Of a stretch of 48,263 nucleotides of DNA, positions 20,442-30,900 are shown piece by piece. The translations under genes were made by a program, and so were the position numbers. The DNA is from a virus. The notes below the pieces were generated by a model. The model was not told the DNA's origin, did no database searches, and worked only from the letters and a program-made list of their open reading frames with translations. The stretch lies in the IMG/VR virus record IMGVR_UViG_3300037961_001347, positions 1 to 48,263 of that record. One strand, written 5' to 3'. Numbering within the stretch: position 1 is the first letter of the stretch; each line of letters begins with the position of its first letter.

Positions 20442-21011
20442 ATGAAATTCAAAGGTAAAGAATATACCGAAGTAAAAGATAGACTTATCGCATTCGCAGA
20501 TGAGTTTCCAGAATCAACTATTGAATCAAAACTAATCAGTGTAAATCAAATTGTAGATACACCTACAGGTGAGACTTGCAATGAATATGTTGTACAAGCA
20601 ATAGTAAGACCAAATCCTATGCAACAACCAGAATGGTATTATATGGGTCTAGCAGCTGAACGTGATAATACAGGCTTTGTAAACAAAACATCAGCACTAG
20701 AAAATTGTGAAACATCAGCAGTAGGTCGTGCATTAGCATTTGCAGGCTTTGGTGGTGATTTTGCAATAGCAAGTAAAGAAGAAGTAGAAAATGCTAAAGC
20801 TAAACAAAAAGCAATTAATCCAACTATTAAATCATTAGAAGCTATGGATAAAGCAGCAAGATTAGCTACTGAAGCAGGTGTACTTCCAGAAGAAGACCAT
20901 CTTAGATACAAACAAAAACGACAAGCTGGATTCTTTGATACAAAACTTAAAGTAAGTCAAAGTACAGAATACTTTGAATCGTTAATCCCTAAACAGAAAG
21001 AGGCTAAATAA
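20442..21011 (+). CDS. Single-strand annealing protein (Erf/Sak/Rad52-like)
   Basis: 189 aa. The pattern 'EYVVQAIVRPNP...WYYMGLAAERD...FVNKTSALENCETSAVGRALAFAGFGGDFAIASKEEVENA' (residues about 45-115) is a conserved feature of phage Rad52/Erf-like annealing proteins, where 'ETSA.GRALA..G' follows two beta strands. It would coat and anneal single-stranded DNA during recombination-dependent replication. The C-terminal third is a basic helical region. The next gene (SSB-like) overlaps its stop by one base, supporting a shared pathway. Subfamily not certain. Confidence 0.65.
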   Translation: MKFKGKEYTEVKDRLIAFADEFPESTIESKLISVNQIVDTPTGETCNEYVVQAIVRPNPMQQPEWYYMGLAAERDNTGFVNKTSALENCETSAVGRALAFAGFGGDFAIASKEEVENAKAKQKAINPTIKSLEAMDKAARLATEAGVLPEEDHLRYKQKRQAGFFDTKLKVSQSTEYFESLIPKQKEAK

Positions 21012-21553
21012 TGGCTATAACAGGTACAAGAAAACCTAATACATCATCAGGTGAAAAGAAAAACTATTTTGTAAACAATGTTACTATTGATAGTGCAGAA
21101 CAAGTTACATCACCTTATCATGATGCAAGTGTACATTTGAAATTGACTGATACCAGCAATGGATACAATTATAATTTATTTGTAAATCAGAATTTTGAAA
21201 AAGACACAGCAGGTGTAGTTACAGAACTAAAATACCCTGATAATTTAAATTTACTTTACGTAAACACAGGTACAGATATTAATGTATCAGATGCTGGTGA
21301 AGTAGATTTAACACCATTGATTGGTAAAGAAATTGCAGTTATTAATTATCTTTCAAATGGTAAATACAAAAAACAAATTTGGCAACGAGTTGGTAATGTC
21401 AATGGACATGACGACCTTAGAGCTGAGTTTGAAAAGTCAGTAGAAGCTGGATATCCAAAAGATTTCATTGGATATGGAGCAGAAGAAGTATCTGACTTAA
21501 GAGCTGAAATGTTAAAAGCAGCTAAACCATCAAACGATGGAATGCCGTTTTAA
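21011..21553 (+). CDS. SSB-like single-stranded DNA-binding protein
   Basis: 180 aa. Beta-rich body ('NYFVNNVTIDSAEQVTSPYHDASVHLKLTD', 'YNYNLFVNQNFE', 'LIGKEIAVINYLSNGKYKKQIWQRVG') consistent with an OB fold, then a linker and the C-terminal tip 'SNDGMPF', which resembles the acidic DDIPF tail that SSBs use to recruit partners. It lies between the annealing protein and the primase-helicase, with one-base overlaps on both sides. Assignment rests on tail, fold pattern and context. Confidence 0.6.
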   Translation: MAITGTRKPNTSSGEKKNYFVNNVTIDSAEQVTSPYHDASVHLKLTDTSNGYNYNLFVNQNFEKDTAGVVTELKYPDNLNLLYVNTGTDINVSDAGEVDLTPLIGKEIAVINYLSNGKYKKQIWQRVGNVNGHDDLRAEFEKSVEAGYPKDFIGYGAEEVSDLRAEMLKAAKPSNDGMPF

Positions 21554-21819
21554 TGACAGCAGAACAAATCATTATTAAATGGTTAATTGGTGAAGCTAAA
21601 TCTTCTGACCCTTGGTTTTATACATACGACTTTGAACAAAGAGTTCCTATGTACGGAAGATTAGCACATCAAAAAGTACACACTGCAAGTACTTATTCAA
21701 GAGCTTTTAGAAAAATTCGTGAAAGTAATACTTTAGAACGATATGGACTAAAGCTAGAAGATATAAAACATAAAGATAATAAAGGGATAAAAGGATGGAA
21801 AGTAATACTAGATTCGTAG
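21553..21819 (+). CDS. Small winged-helix-like protein
   Basis: 88 aa (MTAEQIIIKWLIGEAKSSDP, 'WFYTYDFEQRVPMYGRLAHQKVHTASTYSRAFRKIRESNTLERYGLKLEDI', 'GIKGWKVILDS'). The layout of helix, Tyr/Arg-rich helix ('HTASTYSRAFRKIRE') and a terminal beta-hairpin ('KGIKGWKVIL') is like a winged-helix domain of small replication accessory proteins. Overlaps the primase-helicase start by 25 nt, so probably co-translated. Role is inference. Confidence 0.55.
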   Translation: MTAEQIIIKWLIGEAKSSDPWFYTYDFEQRVPMYGRLAHQKVHTASTYSRAFRKIRESNTLERYGLKLEDIKHKDNKGIKGWKVILDS

Positions 21820-23612
21820 AATATGTAGAAAATGGTTTACATAATCGTAATCAAATTATTCCTGAAGAGATTTATTATCAGTCAGTAAAGACTACTGCAT
21901 TTTTGGACAAAGAGAGCTACGGCTCTTATTATCTGTTTCCTTCCTCAATGTACGAACACGTTCAAAGTAGTGGTAGTCTTAAAGGATATGAGGGGTTAGT
22001 CTATGTAAATAGGCTAATCCTTGATATCGACAAAAATGGATTGCAAGACGATGAACTATATGAGTTAGTAAAAAATCATATAGGTGAGTTAATAGAGTTT
22101 GGTATCAAAGAAACAGACATAAATCTTTGGTATAGCGGTACAGGATTTCATATAGAAATGTTAGATGTATTTGGCTTTCAACCAGCAAAGAATGTACACG
22201 AAAAAGTAAAACAAACATTCAATAAACATTTTAGTTTTGCAGATTCCATTTATGATAAAACAAGGATTATTAGAAGTAATTGGTCTTTTAATCCTAAGTC
22301 AAAATCATACAAAGTATATATTCCATTGAAATATTTAGATGATTTATCAATGAACGATGTAATAGATGCTGCTCAATCAAAAGAGTCGTATCATTATTAT
22401 ACAAGAGAATATGACAAATGGTTTGACGAAATGAATCAACCAGGAAAAACAGTAGAACCTTATCTACAAATTAATGTAGTAGATGCACCTTTTGTAATAC
22501 AAAAAGCTGTAAACAAAACAACTGAAACAAGTTCGGTCGTAACGTGTATGCAGCACGTGTTTAATGAAGGTCCAATAGAAGGTTCAAGACATCAAAAAGC
22601 TATGCGTATGGCTTCTTCTTACAGAAGAGCAGGTATGCCTTATTTAGCTACATTAGCAGCATTGATGGAATGGAATAGTAATAGCATGGATGATAGTAGA
22701 ATTATAAGAGTTGCTGATGCAATATATGAAGGAAACTATCAATATAGCTGTAATGACATCATAATGTCAGAATATTGTGATAACAAATGTATATACTACA
22801 AAAACAAAAACTATACTCTTGATATTAAAGGTATCGATGAATTAGAAGATGCTTTTGCAGAATATATACAAAAAGACTTTGCAAAAAAGTCTATCAATAT
22901 GGCTAATATATTTCCAGGTGCTATGCCTTATGACTTTAAACCAGGAGAACTTGTAGTATTTTCAGGTGACACAGGTATGGGTAAAACAGCATTTGTTCAA
23001 AATATTGTAGCAAAAGCTAAACGTGATACATTATTTTTATCACTAGAAATGAATGAATATCTAACGTTTCGTAGGTTTGTACAAATTGTTACAAAGCAAA
23101 CTAAAGAGTGGGTAATGAATAATTATCTAAGTAATAGCAATACATCTTTCAAAGAACTATTGCAACATATTAAGATAATGACAATACAACCTCAAATAGA
23201 TGCAGTTAAACGAATTGTAGCAGAACATCAACCATCTGTATTGGTGGTAGATACGACTGATGAATTACAGGTCGAAGGATTCAGAAACGATATTCAAGAA
23301 CAAAATATGAAGATTGACGCATTGAAAAGCATTGCTCAAAAATATAATACATTAGTATTAGCTATACATCATATTAATAAAAGCTCTGCAAGTTCAGGAC
23401 AACTAGGAATACACTCATTGAAAGGTTCATCTAACGTTGTACAAAAAGCAGATAAAGTTATTATGATTAAAGGTGCAGATAGAGAAGATACACATAGACT
23501 TGTAACTTCTGTAAAGTCTCGTGACGAAGCACCATTTGAAATGCTATCAAGGTTTCACTTTGAAACAATGACATATGAAAGGTTGGATTTAAATGATACA
23601 ACACTTAATTAA
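21795..23612 (+). CDS. Fused AEP primase / DnaB-type helicase
   Basis: 605 aa. N-terminal archaeo-eukaryotic-type primase: hhDhD motif 'NRLILDIDKNG' (about residues 72-82), the sxH motif 'YSGTGFHIEM' (about 113-122), and 'KTRIIRSNWSFN'. A Cys cluster 'CNDIIMSEYCDNKCIYYK' (about 315-335) may bind metal. C-terminal RecA-fold helicase: Walker A 'FSGDTGMGKTAF' (about 390-400), Walker B 'VLVVDTTDEL' and 'LVLAIHHINKS'. It would unwind DNA and make primers for the host polymerase, since none is encoded here. Start preceded by GGGATAAAAGG. Core of the replication operon. Confidence 0.88.
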   Translation: MESNTRFVEYVENGLHNRNQIIPEEIYYQSVKTTAFLDKESYGSYYLFPSSMYEHVQSSGSLKGYEGLVYVNRLILDIDKNGLQDDELYELVKNHIGELIEFGIKETDINLWYSGTGFHIEMLDVFGFQPAKNVHEKVKQTFNKHFSFADSIYDKTRIIRSNWSFNPKSKSYKVYIPLKYLDDLSMNDVIDAAQSKESYHYYTREYDKWFDEMNQPGKTVEPYLQINVVDAPFVIQKAVNKTTETSSVVTCMQHVFNEGPIEGSRHQKAMRMASSYRRAGMPYLATLAALMEWNSNSMDDSRIIRVADAIYEGNYQYSCNDIIMSEYCDNKCIYYKNKNYTLDIKGIDELEDAFAEYIQKDFAKKSINMANIFPGAMPYDFKPGELVVFSGDTGMGKTAFVQNIVAKAKRDTLFLSLEMNEYLTFRRFVQIVTKQTKEWVMNNYLSNSNTSFKELLQHIKIMTIQPQIDAVKRIVAEHQPSVLVVDTTDELQVEGFRNDIQEQNMKIDALKSIAQKYNTLVLAIHHINKSSASSGQLGIHSLKGSSNVVQKADKVIMIKGADREDTHRLVTSVKSRDEAPFEMLSRFHFETMTYERLDLNDTTLN

Positions 23613-23787
23613 CGTAGAAACGATACAAGACGATGACCATATTATGCAAAGAGTAACATTATTATCTTTGTTTAAGGTTGGAGTGTTTGCATCACAAAAA
23701 AAAGGTCAGCATTTCTCATTTAGTTTAGGAATTGGACCAGCAGAAATAGAATGGAGTTTTAGATTATGGCTCACAAAAACAAGATAA
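23593..23787 (+). CDS. Small protein in replication operon
   Basis: 64 aa (MIQHLINVETIQDDDHIMQR, then VTLLSLFKVGVFASQKKGQHFSFSLGIGPAEIEWSFRLWLTKTR). It overlaps the end of the primase-helicase by 20 nt and the start of the nuclease by 22 nt. Mostly beta strands; 'FKVGVFASQKKGQHFSFSLGIGPAEIEWSFRLWL' looks like a small beta sandwich. Function unknown; the tight overlaps argue for a real, coupled gene. Confidence 0.55.
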   Translation: MIQHLINVETIQDDDHIMQRVTLLSLFKVGVFASQKKGQHFSFSLGIGPAEIEWSFRLWLTKTR

Positions 23788-24089
23788 GAGGTAACAATCT
23801 TGAACGTGAAATCGTAAATCAATCCAAAGAGGAGGGGCTCTCTGCAAAGAGGGCCTATGCCTCAGATGGTAGGTCACTAGGTTATAGTGAAGTAGTAGAT
23901 TGCATAGTTGAAGATTGGACCATACAAGCAAAACGTAGAAAAAAAATAGCACAATGGTTGTATCCAGATTTTCATGGAGATGACGTAGATGCTGTTGTAA
24001 CTAGAATGGATAGAAAGGAAGCACTAATAGTATTTCCTTTAAAAACATGGATTAAAATGATGAAGGAATTAAAAAATGGAAATAAATAA
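23766..24089 (+). CDS. Holliday junction resolvase-like nuclease
   Basis: 107 aa. 'KIRGNNLEREIVNQSKEEGLSAKRAYASDG' matches the Hjc/PD-(D/E)XK opening (G...ERE, then a Lys/Arg-Ala turn), 'EVVDCIVEDWTIQAKRRKK' supplies the catalytic Asp and the (Q)xK pair. Length is usual for archaeal-type Hjc and phage homologues. It would resolve four-way junctions or trim recombination and packaging intermediates, matching the annealing and SSB proteins nearby. The exact subfamily of the PD-(D/E)XK fold is uncertain. Confidence 0.72.
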   Translation: MAHKNKIRGNNLEREIVNQSKEEGLSAKRAYASDGRSLGYSEVVDCIVEDWTIQAKRRKKIAQWLYPDFHGDDVDAVVTRMDRKEALIVFPLKTWIKMMKELKNGNK

Positions 24090-24255
24090 AAAAGAGATGG
24101 AAGCAATTATTTCATTAGCTAAAAAGATTATAGAACATCAATCTCAAACAAAATGGAATAAACAAATTAGACAATCTGAAGACAAATACGATAACATGGA
24201 TATAGACTCAAGAGATTATCTAGGTCCAGAAAAATGTGAGAATTGTAATGATTAA
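24076..24255 (+). CDS. Small helical protein
   Basis: 59 aa (MEINKKEMEAIISLAKKIIE, then HQSQTKWNKQIRQSEDKYDNMDIDSRDYLGPEKCENCND). Starts 14 nt before the nuclease stop and ends 8 nt inside the next gene. A Lys-rich helix followed by an acidic end with a CxxC (CENC). No clear homology. The chain of overlaps and protein-like sequence support it as real. Confidence 0.5.
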   Translation: MEINKKEMEAIISLAKKIIEHQSQTKWNKQIRQSEDKYDNMDIDSRDYLGPEKCENCND

Positions 24256-24391
24256 ATTTACAAATGAAGAATTATTGATAATTAGGTCTGCATTACTTAA
24301 CTTTAAAAAAGCGCCATTTGTATCAGATGGTGAACGTGAAGTTATTGGAGATATTATCAAAAAGCTTTACGATAATTTATTTGACAAATAG
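24248..24391 (+). CDS. Tiny protein
   Basis: 47 aa (MIKFTNEELLIIRSALLNFK, then KAPFVSDGERQ-like 'SDGEREVIGDIIKKLYDNLFDK'). Overlaps the preceding gene by 8 nt. Two helices joined by a short turn. The pattern 'FTNEELLIIRSALLNF...' is one I recall from tiny phage proteins of unknown function. It precedes the structured element 24393-24517. Confidence 0.5.
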   Translation: MIKFTNEELLIIRSALLNFKKAPFVSDGEREVIGDIIKKLYDNLFDK

Positions 24392-24392
24392 T

Positions 24393-24517
24393 TTATTGCC
24401 CTCACTATTAACACGCTTTGAAGGAGGCGAGTGGTGAAAATCCACCTCAACCTTTATAAGCAAATACATCTTGGTTGGCACTGAATGTATAAATATATTA
24501 ACACTAGAGGGCAATAA
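24393..24517 (+). ncRNA. Structured element, 11-bp closing stem with nested repeat
   Basis: TTATTGCCCTC (24393-24403) pairs perfectly with GAGGGCAATAA (24507-24517). Just inside each arm is a direct copy of TATTAACAC (24406-24414 and 24496-24504). The middle has a strong hairpin (AAG-GAGG-TGG with CCA-CCTC-CTT, about 24420-24457) and two interleaved pairings, CAACC/GGTTG and ATACAT/ATGTAT, so a pseudoknot or switch is possible. It is non-coding and lies between a 47-aa and a 64-aa gene. Confidence 0.6.
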
Positions 24518-24547
24518 TCCCTCAGATCCCTTCGGGATTTCGGGATT
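24516..24547 (+). promoter_or_regulatory. Nested hairpin before 64-aa gene
   Basis: ATCCC-TTC-GGGAT (24526-24538) nested in AATCCC/GGGATT (24516-24521 with 24542-24547), directly after the large element and 2 nt before the AGGAG ribosome site. Likely a leader stem or weak terminator; it shares the UUCG-type loop often seen in stable RNA hairpins. Confidence 0.5.
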
Positions 24548-24558
24548 TAGGAGTAAGT

Positions 24559-24753
24559 ATGCCAGATGAAATAAATGTAAGTATAAACGAACAAGGACAA
24601 GTACAGGTATTTAAAAATGAGTATGGAACATTTTATTTGTATAACGTTGATTATTTACCTAATGGTAAAGTTCACGTAGAAAAAGCAGTACAAACAGCAA
24701 GATTTCACATGAATAAATTAAATAAGGCGGCTAAAACAAGCGATGAAAAATGA
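24559..24753 (+). CDS. Small protein, end of early module
   Basis: 64 aa (MPDEINVSINEQGQVQVFKN, then EYGTFYLYNVDYLPNGKVHVEKAVQTARFHMNKLNKAAKTSDEK). AGGAG lies 8 nt before the ATG. N-terminal beta strands, C-terminal basic helix. No family recognised. Confidence 0.55.
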   Translation: MPDEINVSINEQGQVQVFKNEYGTFYLYNVDYLPNGKVHVEKAVQTARFHMNKLNKAAKTSDEK

Positions 24754-24895
24754 AGATAAAACTTGGTCATTGACCAAAGAATATGAATTGAATAAAAACA
24801 ATTACATATTTTCTAACAAATTCCCATTAAAACGCATATTATCTGATTTATCTAAAGAAAATGATAAAATCGGAAAAAAAAGTTCACGAGAATAG
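24743..24895 (+). CDS. Small basic protein, last plus-strand gene
   Basis: 50 aa (MKNEDKTWSLTKEYELNKNN, then YIFSNKFPLKRILSDLSKENDKIGKKSSRE). Overlaps the previous gene by 11 nt. Hydrophilic, Lys-rich. Convergent with the giant minus-strand gene 52 nt downstream. Existence moderately supported by overlap and composition; function unknown. Confidence 0.45.
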   Translation: MKNEDKTWSLTKEYELNKNNYIFSNKFPLKRILSDLSKENDKIGKKSSRE

Positions 24896-24951
24896 GCCTA
24901 GAAGCTCTTAAAATAATTTATTGGATATAACTATCGACTAAATATAGTTAT
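24896..24951. terminator. Convergent junction, weak hairpin
   Basis: The 52 nt between the convergent modules contain an AT-only 8-bp inverted repeat (ATAACTAT 24927-24934 with ATAGTTAT 24944-24951), the right arm covering the stop codon of the giant gene. Too weak for a confident terminator. Confidence 0.3.
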
Positions 24952-27900
24952 TCTGAATTAGCAATATTTTCACGCAATTCTTGCTCTTCTTCTACTTTTT
25001 GACGTTGTTTCTTAATATGTTGACCCATTCTGTGTATAGGTATACCAGTTAGGAAGTCAACAGACATAGATGGCGATTGATAAGACCTATATATATCTCT
25101 ACCTAATCTACCAAACGGTGCAAACGTAGCAAGTTGGAATTTTACTAAACTATCAAAATCACCAGAAGCAATAGCATTAATAGGTGGTAATACATATCTA
25201 GCTATAGGTGGTGTAACTATTTGTAATGGTGCAAATGCTGTTGTAGGCCATTGACTAAAGAATGCACGTTCTCTTTCTTTTTCATCTCCAAATAACCATT
25301 GTGCAGTATCTTGCATCCATGACATTGGTGGTGATAACGAGTATTCAAATATTGTAGATGTAAATATTGATGCTAATGCCATAGACATTAAATCAGCAGT
25401 CATCTGTCTTTGAAACACTTTACTACTATTAGTTGTATTGCTCCATTCAGTATATCTTGCTCCTTTATATAGCAATCTTCTTCTTTTTACACTATTCCAA
25501 GCATAAGGATGGAAACGTGTCATTACTCTACCTAATGATGTATTAGCATAATTAGTTCTAAATGCTGAGTGATATATAAACTGTGATGATTCAATACCTT
25601 TACGTGCTATATGCATTAACATTGGTGAGTTGTAAGCTAGTTCACTTGTGAGTGGCATCATTACATCTCTTGCATTTAAATAATGTGCTAATGCTGCTGT
25701 ACGTCTTAATTTAATTTCAGTAGCACTCATAAATGTAGAACCAAATTTTACTAACGCATCAAACACTCCATACTTTGCACCTATTTCTTTGATAGTTGCT
25801 TTTCTAATTTTATCAAACTCTGTTGGATTACTGTCTAACAATTCTTTGTTTTTAGGTGTAAACAACTTATTAATAATTTCTTTAGCTGCCTTATTCATAT
25901 CAGCATCTCTAAATGTTTTATTAATACCTGCTTGCTCAATATACATACCTTCTAAGAATCCTTCTTGCGATAACCAAGTTTCTATATCTCTAAAACTTTC
26001 AAATTTCTTTTCTATAATTTCACCAGTTCTTGGGTTTTTTGTTTTATAAGTAGCACCTTTAAACACTGTATTTATTAAATAATCTTCGCTCATAGCTTGT
26101 CTAAATGGTTTCCATCCTGTATCTGCGTATATGTTTTGACTACCACCAAGTATATTAGTAATTGCTGTTTTAGGGTGTGATAGCAATGACAGTAGTTCCC
26201 ATTTACCTTCAAAGTCTCCAAGTTTTTTTAATTTACGTTGTATAGCTACACGTTTGGCTTCTTCAGATACTTTTCTCATTTCACCTGTAATAGGGTCTTT
26301 TACCATTCTTAAGTCACCAAATATACTAAATTCACCCTCTTTATATCCTAAAAATTTACCAACACGTTCTTCAACACTTCTAATAGCATTTACACCTGCT
26401 GCATCTGATGTTAAATGATACAATGTACCAAATCTGTTGATTTTGTTAATGTTTTTAACATCATTTAATTTTTTAGCAGCATTCATTCTATAATCTTGTA
26501 TTGCTTTTCTTAGTTCACTTCCTGTTAAATTATCTCCCATTCTTTTATACCAATAACTATCAGGTGCTATGTATGCATCTATGTCTCTTAAAAATTGTTT
26601 ACGACTGTAATTATTTCCAATTTTGTTTTTAATTTTTTGCTTATCTAAACCAGCATCTATATATGCTTGTAGCAATCCTTTTTCTGCCTTGGTAATACCT
26701 GCTAATTCAAAATTTCTCATACTAGCCATACCCATCATATTTTGCAATGACTCTCTCATGTATCCAGTCCAAGCTTCAGTTGCATTTACATCTTTTAATG
26801 CATTTGTTTTTTTAAATGTGTCTATTAACATTGTGCTTCTTAATCCTGTTAAAGTGTCAATGTAAGACTTTGATGCTGCTTTTGTATATCTACCTAAAAC
26901 ATTTAAATCTTTACCAAATCCAGGCATAATATCTTGTCCTTTAGATTGTAAATGTCCTGCCATAAATGGACCTACTACTTGACTTTTATTACCACCTACT
27001 AACTGTGTCATATTATCTGCCATACCAGCATTTTCATTACGCATACGTTGCATACTAATTAATAAATGGTCTCTTATTTCATTTAAAAAACGTTCTTTAG
27101 CTATAGTTAAGTTTTCATAACCTTCTGCTCTAGCTTTATGTAATGCTTTAATATGTGGAGGTAATTGTTCTACGCCCATATCTCTAATCTTCTTTTGTGC
27201 TTCAACCATTAATTTAGCTATATGAGCATCTATATTTTTTTTGTTTGCTGAAAATTGATTGTGATTTGTAAAGTTCCAATAGTTTGATGGTCTACCATTA
27301 GAGTCTAGTTGCAATCTTACAAGTTCTGGTTTTGTAAATTGTCTAATTGCATTTGCTTCTCTTAATATTTCTGGTGTAATTGTGCTAGGTTTTTTTGGGT
27401 CAAACTCTGGATAAATTTTATTACCATTAACATCTTTTAAATTTTGTATACTTCTAATCAATTCGTATTCGTATTTGTAATACATTAATTCATTCATACC
27501 TATAAGGTTTTCCATTAAATCTACCTTACTTTTTGTACCCATTTTCATGTCTTTCATTAAACGTTGCACTTTATTTACATCTAAAAATCCATTTGTTAAT
27601 ACTCTTTTCCTAGCATTATCAGTTAACTTAACATTTCCTGCTTTGTCTGTTATTGTATTTACATTGTATATATTTTTTACAAACAAGTCGTAAAAGTCTG
27701 TAATACGTTCGTTTACAATATCTATCATTTCTTCTGGTTTTACTTTACGCTCGTTTCCCTTTCCTGATGTTTCATCTAATATTCTAAATTCTTTATGTTC
27801 TTTATCCATTCTACGTAGTTCTGCTTCACTACGCTCCCATGACTCTCTAAAATCTTTTTTAATATGTTCTGCTAAACGTAGTCCACCAAAAGAACCATTA

Positions 27901-30900
27901 TCATAAATACGTTTGTTAATTGCTGCTTCAATTAATAAATCTTTTTCTGATTGTAATCTTTTATCACCTGTATTGAATACATCAAAAGAATCCTTTAATA
28001 TGTCTTCAAAATAATCCTGCATTGTAGATGCAAACGTATTACCAAACTCTACCTGCTGCCTAACAATTTCTAATGTAGATAATGGTTGCGTTAAACTTTT
28101 TCTTGTAATTTTATATTCACCATCTACTTTGTCTAATACAGGCACATTTTCTTGATATACCTGTAACATTTCTTTTGCACGCAATGTTTTACCAGCACCT
28201 ACAGTATCTGCTTGTTGGAAATAATAATGAAACATTTTTTTAATAGGACTTTTAAAATTTTCTTTCTTTGACCAATATTCATTCCCAAAAACATTTTTAC
28301 CAATCTTAGCACCAAACTTTTTTAATTTACTAATCATAGAACCTCTACTTAAGTAAACATCTTGTATATAATTATTAAAAAATCTTAAATCAGATAACTG
28401 CATACGATTAAATGACTTACCTACTTCAGGCAATCCTGTTAATCCAACCATTTTACTAAACATAGTAAAGTCACCTTCAATAGCAACAGCAATATCAGGA
28501 TTTTTCTCAATAGCATCCAATAAACGTTTAACCTCAAATTCCTGTGCTTCTGTAATTAATGTTTTGTTTTTAACAATTTTACCAGACTCTAATGTTTTCA
28601 TTTCAATAGGCATACTACCTGACTCTAAATAATCTATTTTTTGTTGTTCAGTCATTTGATTATATTCAGTTTCTACTAATTTTTTAGCAGATTCTACAAT
28701 ATCTGTTTCAGTCATATTAAATATATTTTCTAATAATTGAGCTTGTGTTTCGTTTTCTGCTATAACAAAATCTTTATCTTTTTCTAGTAAGTTTTCTATT
28801 TTTACTTTTTTAATTTTGTCAGTTCTTACATCTGCTACAGTACGCTCTACAGTTTCTGCTGCTATTTTTTCTGCTAGGGTTCTTACTGGTGTTTTTTCTG
28901 TAATTTTTTCTGCTGGTCTACGTGTACCTACATTACTTATAGGTGATTTAATATTGCTAGTATCTAATACAACAATTTTTCTATTCAAGGTTTCACCTTT
29001 AGTTACAATATCTTGCATACCTAATAAGAATTGTTGCTTATGATTATTTGGTATAGCATCACTTTTTAACATATTTGGTCTAGATACTTCTATTCTACGT
29101 GCATGGTCAAACAACTTGGCTACTGTATCTGTTGGAATATCATTAATACTTCTGTTTTCTAATTTGCTATTAAAATCTAATAATTTTGCACTGTAATTAC
29201 CTTCTGCTGATGCTATGTTTACATCTAATGATTTTAATGCTTTTTCACCTAATAAAGATAAATCTAATCCATAATCATTTAAAAAATCTGCATCTCTATT
29301 TTTAATTCTATTAAAATAACTTACAACTTTTTTTCTAGTAGTAAATATATTAGACATCAATGCATTACTAAACATCTCGCTCAAAACTTCTGTTATTTCA
29401 GGATTTAATGTTTTCAACTTACCATTTACCCTAATTTTATTAAGACGTTCAGCACGATATTGATTAATAGCAGAATCTAAATCAAACTTAATTGGTTCAA
29501 CATCTAAATACGATTTTTCTTTTACTAAATCTGCTAGCTTTAATTTGTAAGCCATGTCAATTACTTCTGCCATTTTTTCACCAGCAATCTTTTCAGGTAC
29601 ACCAATAGTTTTTAAATATTCTCTTACCTTAGAAGCTTGTACTTCAAAATTTAATAAACCAGTCATTTTCATAACTTGTTCTGTTAAAAATCCTTGGTCG
29701 TATCCATTTATTTTTTTTGCATTTTTTTCTGTTAAAAAACTAGAATACTTATCAAACATTTCACGTATGTTTGCAGTAGGTTGATTTAAAATACTTTTAA
29801 TTTCTGGTCTAATTGCACTAGTAAATGCTAATAATTGTTCATCTAGAATTCCCTGTCTTCTCAAATATGTCATAGTTTCAGAGCTTTTTACTTTATCTAA
29901 AGCTTTTAAAATATTGATAGTATAGTCTCTAAATGTAGCATCGTTTATAGGTTTTATATTTAATGATATATTTTCCATATTAAAAGTATCTGTACCAAAC
30001 TTTTCTGCTATATTTATTAAACTATCTGTATATCTTCTTCCATTCTGTCTATTGTATGAATAATGCTCTACAAAACGTTCAGCTATTTGCGATACACTAC
30101 CTATATCTATTTTACTGCCATTTTCTCCAACACCTTGTTTTAATGCATTTAAAAAGTTTCTTCTAGCTCCAAATGCATCAAACACTTTTAAATCTACATT
30201 GACATAAGCAACATCTTTTAAAACAACATCTGTTCTAGTGCCTTGTTCAAAGCTTACAACCATATTATCAGCATTTACATTTTTAAATACAGGTAACACT
30301 GTATTACCGTCTGCATCTTTTTCTATTACACCAAATTCATTCAATCTCTTTTGTATTCTCTTAAAAGCTGCATAATCAGCAGGGTCGTTAGTTTCTTTGT
30401 ATAATTTTTCAGCTGTTTCGAGTTGTAACTTTGTTGCAAGGTAATCAGCTGATTCACTGTTTCTGATGATTCTAACTTCTTTATTAATAAATATATTAGA
30501 ACTGTTTTCATAAAATCCTGATTTTTCTTGCATTGTAATATTTTCAAGAAAGTCGCTTCTATTCATTTCAAATATTTGTTTATTCTGTCTATGTAATGCA
30601 CTAAAATCTGGACCAATATATACTTGATTTGCTTCTCTACCTGGTACAATATTTATCATATCGCCTCTTATTTTTAAAGATGGTGCTTCAATAGTAAAAT
30701 ACATCTCCATAAGCTTAGCTTGTAAATCTTGTATGTTAGGATTTTTTGCATTCTTAGCACCATCTAAAGTAAGATTTAAAATATTAGGTGCATCTTCACT
30801 TTCAAACTTTCTTAACAACTCTACAGGGTCTCCTTTTGGAACTAAATATGCATCATTGCTATTATTTAATCTTATTCTACCATTACCCTGTATAGCATAA

